Shown here in pieces: positions 1-6,998 of a DNA stretch of 17,649 nt. The DNA is from an uncultured Lysobacter sp. Its GTDB lineage: Bacteria; Pseudomonadota; Gammaproteobacteria; Xanthomonadales; Xanthomonadaceae. The stretch covers positions 1 through 17,649 of the forward strand of contig CALTXS010000002.1 in NCBI GenBank assembly GCA_943913335.1, written 5' to 3'. The notes under the pieces were generated by a model. The model did no database searches. It was given only the letters and a program-made list of their open reading frames with translations, and had not been told where the DNA came from. Numbering within the stretch: the stretch's first letter is position 1; every line of letters begins with the position of its first letter. Both the position numbers and the translations under genes were made by a program.

Positions 1-1
1 G

Positions 2-544
2 TTCCAGGACAATCAGGCCAACGCCTTTGCCCTGCCCGGCGGCAAAGTCGGCATCTACACTGGCATCTTCAAGGTCGCAACGACCCAGGACCAGCTGGCA
101 GCCGTAGTGGCCCATGAAATCGGCCACGTGGTCTCCCGTCACCACAACGAACGCGTCAGCCGCCAAATGGCCTCACAGCAGTTTGTAAACGTGCTGGGTG
201 CCGTAGTGGGCTCGCGCTATGGCGAAGGCGCCGGCCAGGTCGCACAGGTGCTTGGTGGCGTCGGTACGCAGGGCCTGTTCGTGCTGCCCAATAGCCGCAA
301 GCAGGAAACCGAGGCCGACGTGGTCGGTCAGCAGCTGATGGCCAAGGCCGGTTTTGATCCGCGCCAGGCTGTGAACCTGTGGCAGAACATGATCTCTTCG
401 CAAAGCTCGAGCCGCGGTCCTGAGTGGATGTCCACTCACCCGGACCCCGCCAACCGGATTAGCGAACTGCGCTCGCGTGCCGATGGCCTGGTGTCCACCT
501 ATCAGGCGGCCCAAAAGGCCGGTATCCGTCCGCGTTGCGGCTAA
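2..544 (+). CDS. M48 family metallopeptidase, 5' truncated by window edge
   Basis: The reading frame is open from base 2, so the gene begins outside the window; 180 residues are visible. A zinc-binding HEIGH motif is encoded at 113-127, where His, Glu and the second His form the HExxH site. The third ligand fits the Glu at 305-307 in the ETEAD motif (ExxxD, typical of M48). The tail STHPDPANRISEL is the usual M48 C-terminal signature. Known relatives (LoiP, BepA, YcaL) are periplasmic or outer-membrane quality-control proteases. The signal peptide or lipobox cannot be checked here, so the location is inferred. The visible part has no TPR domain after the protease domain, so it resembles the short LoiP/YcaL type more than BepA. 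It ends with a TAA and its own terminator. Confidence 0.9.
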   Translation, partial: FQDNQANAFALPGGKVGIYTGIFKVATTQDQLAAVVAHEIGHVVSRHHNERVSRQMASQQFVNVLGAVVGSRYGEGAGQVAQVLGGVGTQGLFVLPNSRKQETEADVVGQQLMAKAGFDPRQAVNLWQNMISSQSSSRGPEWMSTHPDPANRISELRSRADGLVSTYQAAQKAGIRPRCG

Positions 545-572
545 ATCCCGCCTGACCACTACCAGGCACATT

Positions 573-603
573 AAGCGCCCGTTTTGCCATGCGGGCGCTT
601 TTT
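573..603 (+). terminator. Rho-independent terminator of the M48 gene
   Basis: A perfect 9-bp stem (AAGCGCCCG at 573-581 with CGGGCGCTT at 592-600) encloses a 10-nt loop and is followed by three more T. It lies 29 nt after the stop codon of the M48 gene and separates it from the TPR gene. Confidence 0.85.
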
Positions 604-654
604 GCCGTAGCGTGTAGGGCATCTGTCTGTACTGAAATTCGGAGTCACGTCCCC

Positions 655-1872
655 ATGAACCTCAACAAGTCCACCGGCGCCCTGCTCGCCCTGGCTATTG
701 CTGCTGCCATCGGCGGCACCGCACTACCCGCTGCGCCTACACTTGCTGCCAAGCAGGAAGCAGCCGCCAAACTCTATCCCGCCGCTACACGCGCGGAACC
801 CAATGCCAAGACCATGGCGGTGACCGCGGGTAACGCCAAAAAGATCAACGAGATCATCAAGATCTACGCCGATCCGAGTAAAAACGCCGAGGTTCTGGCG
901 CTGACCGACAGCGTGCTGAACGATTCCAAATCCAATGCCTTTGACAAGGCCTATGCGGCGCAAATCGCCGGCGTGGTCGCAACCAATGCCAAAAACTACG
1001 CCAAGGCGATCTCGTACTATCAGACCGCACTGACGGCCAATGCACTGAGCAACGACAATCACTACGCGGCCATGTTCAATCTGGCCGTTGCGCAATCCAA
1101 CGCCAAGGATTTCGCGGGCGCTGCAGCAACGGCGCGCAAGTTCCTGACCGAGACCAACAGCAAGGATCCGAACGCGCTGTACATCCTCGGTACGTCTTTG
1201 TACGAGCAAGGCCAATACGCCGAGGCTGCGACGCAAGTGAAGTCCGCCATCGACTCGAGCACGACGCCGAACGAAAGCTGGAAACAGCTGTACATGCTGG
1301 CGATGAGCAAGTCGGGCAATCTGACCGGTGCACTGGCCGAAGCCAAGGCTCTGGCCGACAGGAACCCGACCAACAAAGTCGCACAGACCAACTACATCGC
1401 CCTGCTCCAGCAGAACAAGCAAGATGCCGAAGCGCTGGCTGTCATGAACCGCATGCGTGCCGCCAACCTGCTCACCACGGATGCCGACTACCGCAACCTG
1501 TTCCTCGCCATGGCCCCAGTTGAAGGCGCCGAGCAACAAGTCATCGACATCATCACCGAAGGCTTGAACAAGAACATTCTGACTGCGGATTACAACGTTT
1601 ACGCGGCACTGGCGCAGTCGTACTACTTTCTCGGTCAGGAGGGCAAAGCCATCGAAAACTTCGAGAAGGCCGGTCCGCTGTCGAGCAAGGGCACCACGTA
1701 TCTCAACCTTGCGCGTCTGTACTGGAATCAGGGTCGTAACGTCGACGCGAAGGCTGCTGCTGCCAAGGCCGAAGCCAAGGGCGGCTTGAGCGCTGCCGAC
1801 ATGAAGAAGCTCAAAGAAATCACAGCGCTGCCCGACAAGGGCGGCAAGACCGTCATCATCAAAAAGAAGTAA
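655..1872 (+). CDS. Secreted tetratricopeptide-repeat protein preceding the TonB genes
   Basis: 405 residues from the ATG at 655. This start has a GGAG at 641-644 at good spacing and gives a clean Sec signal peptide (hydrophobic LLALAIAAAIGG, likely cleavage after PTLA). The in-frame ATG at 589 lies inside the preceding terminator and is rejected. The rest is almost all alpha-helical with degenerate TPR units, the clearest being those around NYAKAISYYQTALTAN, DPNALYILGTSLYEQGQYAEA, YAALAQSYYFLGQEGKAIENF and TYLNLARLYWNQGRNVDAKA. The tail is basic (IIKKK). TPR proteins accompany some specialised TonB systems (for example TonB2-type clusters), so an accessory periplasmic scaffold for the adjacent TonB complex is a reasonable inference. 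Substrate and partner are unknown. Confidence 0.85.
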   Translation: MNLNKSTGALLALAIAAAIGGTALPAAPTLAAKQEAAAKLYPAATRAEPNAKTMAVTAGNAKKINEIIKIYADPSKNAEVLALTDSVLNDSKSNAFDKAYAAQIAGVVATNAKNYAKAISYYQTALTANALSNDNHYAAMFNLAVAQSNAKDFAGAAATARKFLTETNSKDPNALYILGTSLYEQGQYAEAATQVKSAIDSSTTPNESWKQLYMLAMSKSGNLTGALAEAKALADRNPTNKVAQTNYIALLQQNKQDAEALAVMNRMRAANLLTTDADYRNLFLAMAPVEGAEQQVIDIITEGLNKNILTADYNVYAALAQSYYFLGQEGKAIENFEKAGPLSSKGTTYLNLARLYWNQGRNVDAKAAAAKAEAKGGLSAADMKKLKEITALPDKGGKTVIIKKK

Positions 1873-1879
1873 TGCCCGA

Positions 1880-1933
1880 ATACCACAAAAAAAAATAACT
1901 TCAAGTATTGGAAGTCACTATTTTTTGCGGTAT
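1880..1933. repeat. Long imperfect inverted repeat upstream of tonB
   Basis: Bases 1880-1902 pair with 1911-1933 in one continuous register (paired coordinates always sum to 3813). There are 5 mismatches and no bulges in 23 positions, around an 8-nt centre. The core is ACTTC (1898-1902) with GAAGT (1911-1915). Further out, a run of A (1887-1892) faces a run of T (1921-1926), and TACC faces GGTA. It begins 7 nt after the TPR stop codon. It could be a weak hairpin, a cruciform or a protein-binding dyad; the sequence alone does not decide. Confidence 0.6.
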
Positions 1934-1938
1934 ATATT
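1908..1938 (+). promoter_or_regulatory. Candidate sigma70 promoter for tonB
   Basis: TTGGAA (1908-1913) could be a -35 box, with TATATA (1931-1936, 17-nt spacer) or TATATT (1933-1938, 19-nt spacer) as the -10 box. An A9 tract at 1887-1895 lies where an UP element would be. The boxes overlap the inverted repeat at 1880-1933. Transcription from here would start just before the hairpin at 1946-1973. No recognisable Fur box is present. Confidence 0.3.
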
Positions 1939-1945
1939 GAAGGTT

Positions 1946-1979
1946 CCCGCTGGTCATTCAGGTGGCCAGCGGGTTTATT
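1946..1979 (+). terminator. Hairpin with short T tail before tonB (terminator or attenuator)
   Basis: CCCGCTGG (1946-1953) pairs with CCAGCGGG (1966-1973). The stem can extend inward by four more pairs, two of them G-U wobbles, to a TCAG loop. TTTATT follows. As a terminator it would end the TPR transcript. Because a candidate promoter lies just upstream, it could also act on transcripts heading into tonB. Confidence 0.6.
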
Positions 1980-2039
1980 CCCCTGACAGTCCGTATTTTT
2001 TCCAAAGTGCGGGCCTAGACCATAGACCCACGGCGCCTT

Positions 2040-2759
2040 ATGCAAGAGCTTGAAATCCGTAACTACAAACGCCTGGACGAGAAGGACGACAACGCCATCA
2101 GTTGGCCGCGCGTCGCCGGCATCACTGCCGCGATCGCTGTGCACGCTGCCGCGTTGCTGTTCATGCTCGCGCCCATGGCGCCGCCGCCGGTGGCCCAGGC
2201 TGACGAAGATGTCACCGTAGTGAACATCATCAAGCCACCACCGCCGCCGCCGCCACCGCCGCCGCCGGAACCGATCAAGGAAGTGATCAAGCTCAAAGAG
2301 CAACCCAAGATCACTCCCAAGCCGCAACCGACGCCGCCGCCACCGCAGCCGCCGGTCGTGTTTGACGATCCGTCGCCGATGTCGACTCCGGCCCCGCCGC
2401 CGGCACCGCCGTCTGCTCCGGTCGCTCCGCAACCTCCGCGTGCACCGGCAACCCCGCCCAAGCCGTCCGAAAAGCCGCGTCAGGCAGGTATTGACCCGTC
2501 GTCGTATGGCCTGAACCAACCGGAATATCCGCGTGCCGAGTTGAACTCCGGTATCGGCGGTACGGTCACCATTCTGGTTACGATCGATGCTAACGGTAAC
2601 GTGGTTAGTGCTCGCGTCGGCAAGTCCTCGGGCAACCGTAATCTCGACCGCGCCGCACTCGATGCCGCCAAGCGTTCCAAGTACAACGCCGGCGTCAACG
2701 GAGACGGTCAGCGTGTCGGTGCGACGGTCTCCGTCGACTATGAATTCGCTCCGGAGTAA
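2040..2759 (+). CDS. tonB: Energy transducer TonB
   Basis: 239 residues with standard TonB architecture. A short cytoplasmic N-terminus is followed by one membrane anchor at about residues 24-43, carrying the expected intramembrane histidine (H35, in AVHAAALLFML). A proline-rich periplasmic spacer runs from about 65 to 155 and includes eleven consecutive prolines and alternating KP/EP pairs. The C-terminal TonB domain (about 160-239) contains YPRAELNSGIGGTVTILVTI and ends in VDYEF. The protein couples the proton-motive force harvested by ExbB/ExbD to outer-membrane receptors. No convincing Shine-Dalgarno precedes the ATG (CACGGCGCCTT). exbB follows after 104 nt in the same direction, without a clear terminator between them. 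Confidence 0.93.
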   Translation: MQELEIRNYKRLDEKDDNAISWPRVAGITAAIAVHAAALLFMLAPMAPPPVAQADEDVTVVNIIKPPPPPPPPPPPEPIKEVIKLKEQPKITPKPQPTPPPPQPPVVFDDPSPMSTPAPPPAPPSAPVAPQPPRAPATPPKPSEKPRQAGIDPSSYGLNQPEYPRAELNSGIGGTVTILVTIDANGNVVSARVGKSSGNRNLDRAALDAAKRSKYNAGVNGDGQRVGATVSVDYEFAPE

Positions 2760-2780
2760 ATCGGACTTCGGAGCCGGATA

Positions 2781-2796
2781 GGCGGGTTCGCCCGCC
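2781..2796 (+). other. Intercistronic hairpin between tonB and exbB
   Basis: GGCGGG and CCCGCC close a TTCG tetraloop with a perfect 6-bp stem. No T tract follows, so it is more likely an RNA-stabilising or processing hairpin than a terminator. This would fit tonB and exbB being cotranscribed but needing different amounts of product. Confidence 0.5.
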
Positions 2797-2863
2797 ACGG
2801 CAACACCCTTAATCAGCAACACCCCAGTTTTTCATTTTCAACGACATTTAAAAGGTAAGCGTT

Positions 2864-3604
2864 ATGCTGCAGGAAACCACCGCCGCTGCAACCGGAGGCA
2901 CCAACAATGCCGAAGCTTTTCAACAAATGGGTTTTTCCCACTTGCTGCAAAACTTTGACACCGTAGGTTGGATCGTCTTCATCACCCTGGCACTCATGTC
3001 CATCATGTCGATCTACTCGATCGCCATGAACTTCATGCGCAACATGCGCCTGTCGTCGGTTTCGGACAAGGTTGTCAACACCTTCTGGGAAACCCCTAAC
3101 GTTCAAGATTCCCTGCGCTACATGGAAGAACAACCGGCTTCGGAACCGTTCTCCAAGATCGCTCTCGATGCTGCCCAAGCTGCTTCGCACCACACCTCCA
3201 CCGGTGAAGGCAGCAACGCACTGGCCGGCTCGCTGTCGCGTTCGGAATTTGTTGACCGCGCTCTGCGTCAAGCTGTTACCCGCGAATCCTCCAAGCTCGA
3301 AAACGGCATGACCGTTCTGGCAACCACCGGTGCAACCGCTCCGTTCGTGGGTCTGCTGGGTACGGTGTGGGGTATTTACCACGCCCTGATCCGGATCGGT
3401 ACCTCGGGTAACGCCGGTATCGAAGCCGTCGCCGGCCCGGTGGGTGAAGCACTGATCATGACCGCTATCGGTCTGTTCGTCGCCATCCCGGCCGTTCTGG
3501 CCTACAACTTCTTCAACCGTCGTAACAAGATCACGAACGCCAAGTTCGATACCTTTGCACACGACCTGCACGACTTCTTCGCTACCGGCGCTCGCGTCCG
3601 CTAA
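2864..3604 (+). CDS. exbB: MotA/TolQ/ExbB-family proton channel protein ExbB
   Basis: 246 residues, close to the usual ExbB length. An AAAGGT ribosome-binding site precedes the ATG. Three membrane segments are visible: about 33-55 (VGWIVFITLALMSIMSIYSI), about 150-172 (within ATTGATAPFVGLLGTVWGIY, the conserved GLLGTVWG signature) and about 192-214 (ALIMTAIGLFVAIPAVLAY). The long loop between segments 1 and 2 is cytoplasmic, as in the family. ExbB forms the pentameric channel that surrounds the ExbD dimer in the inner membrane and energises TonB. Its place directly between tonB and two exbD genes supports ExbB rather than TolQ or MotA. Confidence 0.93.
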   Translation: MLQETTAAATGGTNNAEAFQQMGFSHLLQNFDTVGWIVFITLALMSIMSIYSIAMNFMRNMRLSSVSDKVVNTFWETPNVQDSLRYMEEQPASEPFSKIALDAAQAASHHTSTGEGSNALAGSLSRSEFVDRALRQAVTRESSKLENGMTVLATTGATAPFVGLLGTVWGIYHALIRIGTSGNAGIEAVAGPVGEALIMTAIGLFVAIPAVLAYNFFNRRNKITNAKFDTFAHDLHDFFATGARVR

Positions 3605-3634
3605 GCCCTAAGCAGTCCTGCAGCCGCTCCCGGC

Positions 3635-3658
3635 GGGCCCTTCCTGGTGGTGGGGCCC
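3635..3658 (+). other. Intercistronic hairpin between exbB and the first exbD
   Basis: GGGCCC (3635-3640) can pair with the second GGGCCC (3653-3658) across a 12-nt loop, and flanking GC/GC bases may extend the stem with a bulge. No T run follows, so transcription probably continues. Processing or stability is the likely role. Confidence 0.4.
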
Positions 3659-3714
3659 TGCCTTCGGAGCCAAAGCAACCAATACGTCAGTAAACGATTT
3701 CGGAGCAACACAAC

Positions 3715-4137
3715 ATGGCAATGAGTTCAGGTGGAGATAGCGGCGGCGCAATGGCCGACATCAACGTCACGCCGCTGGTCGACGTGATGTTGGTACTGCT
3801 GATCATCTTCATGATCACCACGCCGCTCATGCAGCATAAAGTCCAGGTCAAGTTGCCTGAAGCCAATTTGGATAAGAAAGACACCAATATGGCTGTGCCT
3901 CCGATCACGATTGCTGTAACAGACAACGGTGGCATCTTCCTGAATGATGCACCGACTACCCGTGATCAGCTCGAAACGTTCCTTGCTACTGAGGCGCAAA
4001 AGACGCCGCAGCCGCAAATCAACGTCCGCGGCGACAAGACCACCAAGTACCGCGCTATCCAGGATGTCGTGCAACTGGCACAGACTCAGGGTATGCGTAA
4101 GGTGGGCTTCGTAGCCATCGCTGACCGTGGCCGCTAA
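3715..4137 (+). CDS. exbD: ExbD/TolR-family protein, first paralogue
   Basis: 140 residues starting at an ATG 9 nt after GGAG (3702-3705). After a short Gly/Ser-rich cytoplasmic end comes [20 protein letters not shown], the single membrane helix with the essential aspartate (D23). The periplasmic domain of about 95 residues has the ITIAVTDNGGIFLNDAPTT strand-turn pattern of the family and ends KVGFVAIADRGR. ExbD dimers sit inside the ExbB pentamer, and the aspartate carries protons. The second exbD starts 17 nt after this stop. Confidence 0.93.
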   Translation: MAMSSGGDSGGAMADINVTPLVDVMLVLLIIFMITTPLMQHKVQVKLPEANLDKKDTNMAVPPITIAVTDNGGIFLNDAPTTRDQLETFLATEAQKTPQPQINVRGDKTTKYRAIQDVVQLAQTQGMRKVGFVAIADRGR

Positions 4138-4154
4138 TAGGAGCATTTTGAACC

Positions 4155-4574
4155 ATGGCTTTTGCAAGTAACTCCGGCGGCGGCGAAATGGCGGAAATCA
4201 ACGTGACGCCGCTCGTCGACGTCATGCTGGTCCTGCTGATCATCTTCATGGTGACGGCACCGATCACGTCGTACCCGATCGATATCAACCTGCCGCAACC
4301 GACCAACAATCCGCCACCGGAAACCAAGACGCCGCCGCCGCCGATTACGCTGCGCGTCGATGCGACCGGTCAGGTGTTCTGGAATGACGCCCCTACGGCT
4401 GTCAACCAGTTGAGCAATCTGATGAAGGCCGAAATTGCCAAGGATCCGACCAACCAACCGCTGCTCGAAATTGACGTCAGCCCTGACGCACAATACGACA
4501 CGCTGGCCAAGATCCTGGCAATTGCCAAGAACGCCAACATGGAAAAGATCGGGTTCGTCCAACCGATCCAGTGA
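4155..4574 (+). CDS. exbD: ExbD/TolR-family protein, second paralogue
   Basis: 139 residues. An AGGAG (4139-4143) overlaps the end of the previous gene and precedes the ATG by 11 nt. The membrane helix [19 protein letters not shown], with catalytic D22, is identical to that of the first paralogue over 18 residues. The periplasmic part has diverged and carries a proline-rich stretch ([16 protein letters not shown]) that the first copy lacks. A tandem duplication followed by divergence of the periplasmic face is the natural reading. Tandem exbD pairs are known in Xanthomonadales, where the second copy can have a separate role. Confidence 0.93.
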   Translation: MAFASNSGGGEMAEINVTPLVDVMLVLLIIFMVTAPITSYPIDINLPQPTNNPPPETKTPPPPITLRVDATGQVFWNDAPTAVNQLSNLMKAEIAKDPTNQPLLEIDVSPDAQYDTLAKILAIAKNANMEKIGFVQPIQ

Positions 4575-4626
4575 TTGCGTTCGCGGTCTCGCAGTACCAG
4601 TTGCAGTACCGCATTACCTGTCGAGA

Positions 4627-4654
4627 AACGCCGCCCAGTTGGGCGGCGTTTTTT
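4627..4654 (+). terminator. Strong Rho-independent terminator of the tonB-exbBDD block
   Basis: AACGCCGCCCA (4627-4637) pairs with TGGGCGGCGTT (4640-4650), an 11-bp perfect stem, followed by TTTT. It lies 52 nt after the second exbD stop. On the other strand it would lie 24 nt past the pdxJ stop, but only three A precede it, so it is mainly rightward. Confidence 0.9.
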
Positions 4655-4677
4655 ATGGTTGGAGCGCAGGTTTTGGC

Positions 4678-5463
4678 TTAAGTCAGGGCCGTGAGGTAGG
4701 ACGCAATAGTGGACTCCAGCCCCGCATAGAGACTCTCGGCGACTAGTGCGTGGCCGATCGAAACCTCAGCGACTTGCGGCACATTGCGCAGGAACAGACC
4801 TAGGTTAGCCGCTGACAGATCGTGACCGGCATTGACGCCCAGACCGGCCGCTTGAGCGCGTGCCGCCGCCGCTGCAAAGTGATCCAGACTGGCGGATAGG
4901 CCAGCATCGTCGGCCATCTTGCAGTCATTGTCAGAGAACTGGACCTGATCGTACGCCTCGGCATAGGGGCCGGTGTAGAGCTCGATCCGATCGGCGCCGA
5001 CGGCTGCAGCCAGCGAGAAGTCGGGGGTCTCGGCATCGGCAAAGCAACTGATCCTGCTGCCAACATCTTTGAACGAGGGAATAACAGCACGCAACGTGTC
5101 GGCATCTGCGGCGAAATCAAAGCCATGATCTGAGGTGATCTGGCCATCGCCATCGGGCACAAAGGTGACTTGTGCCGGTCGGGTCTGCTGGCACAGGGCG
5201 AGCAGGCCAGGGTATCCGGGTCGGGGTGGCGCGAAGGGGTTGCCTTCGATATTGAACTCGACCCCGACTTGGGCGCAGAGCTCGGCCAGACGGTACACGT
5301 CGTCGGCGCGGATGTGGCGGGCGTCAGGGCGGGGGTGAACCGTAATGCCGTGGGCGCCGTATTGCAGGCAGCGTCGGGCAAACTCGACCGGATCGGGCAG
5401 AAGACCACCGCGGGAGTTGCGCAGAACGGCGATTTTGTTGACGTTGACGCTCAGAACGGTCAT
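4678..5463 (-). CDS. pdxJ: Pyridoxine 5'-phosphate synthase PdxJ
   Basis: 261 residues. PdxJ condenses 1-deoxy-D-xylulose 5-phosphate with 3-amino-2-oxopropyl phosphate to make pyridoxine 5'-phosphate, the ring-closing step of DXP-dependent vitamin B6 synthesis. The TIM-barrel landmarks are present: [15 protein letters not shown] at the N-terminus, [15 protein letters not shown] with the active-site histidines H43 and H50, the acidic E73 in FNIEGNP, a phosphate-binding region around [12 protein letters not shown], and [11 protein letters not shown] near the C-terminus. The 'NKIA' N-terminus replaces the E. coli 'DHIA' and marks the variant PdxJ clade seen in xanthomonads and Bacteroidetes (from memory). 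The ATG overlaps the stop of the upstream cardiolipin synthase gene as ATGA, so translation is probably coupled. Confidence 0.95.
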   Translation of the reverse strand: MTVLSVNVNKIAVLRNSRGGLLPDPVEFARRCLQYGAHGITVHPRPDARHIRADDVYRLAELCAQVGVEFNIEGNPFAPPRPGYPGLLALCQQTRPAQVTFVPDGDGQITSDHGFDFAADADTLRAVIPSFKDVGSRISCFADAETPDFSLAAAVGADRIELYTGPYAEAYDQVQFSDNDCKMADDAGLSASLDHFAAAAARAQAAGLGVNAGHDLSAANLGLFLRNVPQVAEVSIGHALVAESLYAGLESTIASYLTALT

Positions 5464-6875
5464 AGCAGGGGAGACATCAGACGGGCCACGGCTTCGGGCA
5501 GTTTGGCGGAGAAGAAGCCGCGATGCCGATCGTCGCGGACTAGGGGGGCCGATTTCATCTCGTATTCGAACAGCTCGGCGAACTCATCGCCGATGGCTCG
5601 GTCCTGGATGAGCACCATGGCCTCAAAGTTCAGGCGGAAACTGCGCTGATCGAAGTTGGCACTGCCGACCATAAAGGTCTCGTCATCGCAGAGGATGGCC
5701 TTGCTGTGAAGCATGCGGGGGCCGTATTCGTGGATTTTGACGCCGGCCTCAAGCAGCTCATCAAAATAGGAACGGGCGGCATGGGTGACCAGCTTGCTGT
5801 CGGAGACCTTTGGCAACATCACACGGACATCGAGCCCGCTATAGGCGGCCGAAGTCAGGGCCATGCGCGCCGCCTCGCCGGGAACAAAGTAGGGCGTCAT
5901 CAGCCACACGCGCGACTTGGCATTGTTGATCATAGTGACGAACGTGCGGTGGATGGCCTCGACATTGGAGTCCGGACCCGAGGCGACGATCTGCGCCAGT
6001 ACCGGGCCGGTGACCGGCGTCGGATGCGCAATCGGCAGGGGCTTGGTGTCCGTTGCGTAGGCCCAGTCCTCCATAAACAGCAGCTGCAGGGAGCGGACGA
6101 TATTGCCTTCGAGACGGACGTGCAGATCGCGAAAGGCCCTGTCGCTCAGACGCTCGTCCTCGTCATCGGTGACATTGATGCCCCCGCAAAAGCCGATGGT
6201 GTCGTCGATCACTACGATCTTGCGGTGAGTCCGCAGATTCATCCACGACTTTTGCCAGAACCGGAACCAGCGCGTGGGATGGAACCACGCCACCTCGCCG
6301 CCCGCCTCAATCAGCGGTACCAGCACCTTGCGTTTCAGCTTGGAAGACCCGACCGCATCGATCAGCAACCGCACCTTGACCCCCTCGCGCGCCTTGGTGA
6401 TAAGTGCCTGCAAGATCGAATCACCGGTCTTGTCGCCGAGAAAAATGTAGTACTCGATATGGATGTGATCGCGGGCCCCGGCAATCGCCTCGAGCAAAGC
6501 AGGGTACTTATTGCCGCCATCTACCAGCAACTTGACCGAGCGAGCCGTGGTCGGGGCTAGGCCTGTCGAGGCTTGGATCATGCGCGAGAGTTCAACCGCA
6601 TCGCGATCCTTGTCCTTGAATGCATCAATCTTGCGGAAGTTGGCACTGGAGCGCAAACGTCGCAGACGTTGCCGATGCACCCGCATAGGGCCGATCAGGT
6701 AGTAGATGAGAAAGCCGACATACGGCAGCAGCGACAGCGAAATGATCCAGCTCAAGGTGGCGGCCGGGTCGCGCTTTTGCAGCACAATCCACGCACCGAG
6801 GATCAGCACATAGGCCAGCCAAAAGCCAATCAGAAGCAGCTTGAGATACGGCAGCCCGGTCAGGAATTCAATCAT
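5460..6875 (-). CDS. cls: Cardiolipin synthase-like phospholipase D superfamily protein
   Basis: 471 residues, close to bacterial ClsA. Two N-terminal membrane helices (about 11-32 and 42-62) are followed by two HxKxxxxD catalytic motifs: H217/K219/D224 in HRKIVVIDD and H390/K392/D397 in HSKAILCDD. The second is followed by [15 protein letters not shown], which is characteristic of cardiolipin synthases. These enzymes transfer a phosphatidyl group between phospholipids at the inner membrane to make cardiolipin. The four-base overlap with pdxJ suggests a two-gene operon, though the two functions are unrelated. A possible promoter (TTCACG, 16-nt spacer, TATGAT at 6886-6881 on the minus strand) would start transcription almost at the ATG. 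Confidence 0.85.
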   Translation of the reverse strand: MIEFLTGLPYLKLLLIGFWLAYVLILGAWIVLQKRDPAATLSWIISLSLLPYVGFLIYYLIGPMRVHRQRLRRLRSSANFRKIDAFKDKDRDAVELSRMIQASTGLAPTTARSVKLLVDGGNKYPALLEAIAGARDHIHIEYYIFLGDKTGDSILQALITKAREGVKVRLLIDAVGSSKLKRKVLVPLIEAGGEVAWFHPTRWFRFWQKSWMNLRTHRKIVVIDDTIGFCGGINVTDDEDERLSDRAFRDLHVRLEGNIVRSLQLLFMEDWAYATDTKPLPIAHPTPVTGPVLAQIVASGPDSNVEAIHRTFVTMINNAKSRVWLMTPYFVPGEAARMALTSAAYSGLDVRVMLPKVSDSKLVTHAARSYFDELLEAGVKIHEYGPRMLHSKAILCDDETFMVGSANFDQRSFRLNFEAMVLIQDRAIGDEFAELFEYEMKSAPLVRDDRHRGFFSAKLPEAVARLMSPLL

Positions 6876-6998
6876 GCCTAATCATAAAACATCGGCGACA
6901 GACGTGAATTGGGCATTCATGCCTTGACCTAATCTTCACCCTGCTGAATTTAGAATGCAAAGTTGATCAAGTACATGAAGTAAAACGCTACCTATCTC
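6876..6998. promoter_or_regulatory. Divergent promoter region between cls and the response regulator
   Basis: This 123-nt AT-rich gap separates divergent genes. On the minus strand, TTCACG (6908-6903) and TATGAT (6886-6881) with a 16-nt spacer could drive cls. On the plus strand, TAGAAT (6951-6956) is a fair -10 box. The nearest -35-like element, TTGACC (6924-6929), is 21 nt away, which is too far for a standard promoter. These are sequence resemblances only. Confidence 0.25.

Noticed and set aside
589..654. Upstream ATG that would lengthen the TPR protein by 22 residues
   Set aside because: It lies in the terminator hairpin of the previous gene, lacks a ribosome-binding site and would destroy the signal peptide.
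2063..2461. Glycine-rich minus-strand frame opposite tonB
   Set aside because: It is the complement of the CCG proline tract; glycine runs follow directly from that and there is no ribosome-binding site.
1728..2822. Open frame of 364 residues on the minus strand opposite tonB
   Set aside because: Arginine-rich, low-complexity translation produced by the GC-rich, proline-coding strand of tonB. No domain, and the plus-strand gene is certain.
2766..3671. The decamer CTTCGGAGCC after both tonB (2766-2775) and exbB (3662-3671)
   Set aside because: Two copies of a short GC-rich word near ribosome-binding-like GGAG sequence; too short and too few to call a repeat element.
5706..6560. 284-residue plus-strand frame opposite cls
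   Set aside because: Shadow of the PLD-family gene; both catalytic HKD motifs are on the minus strand.
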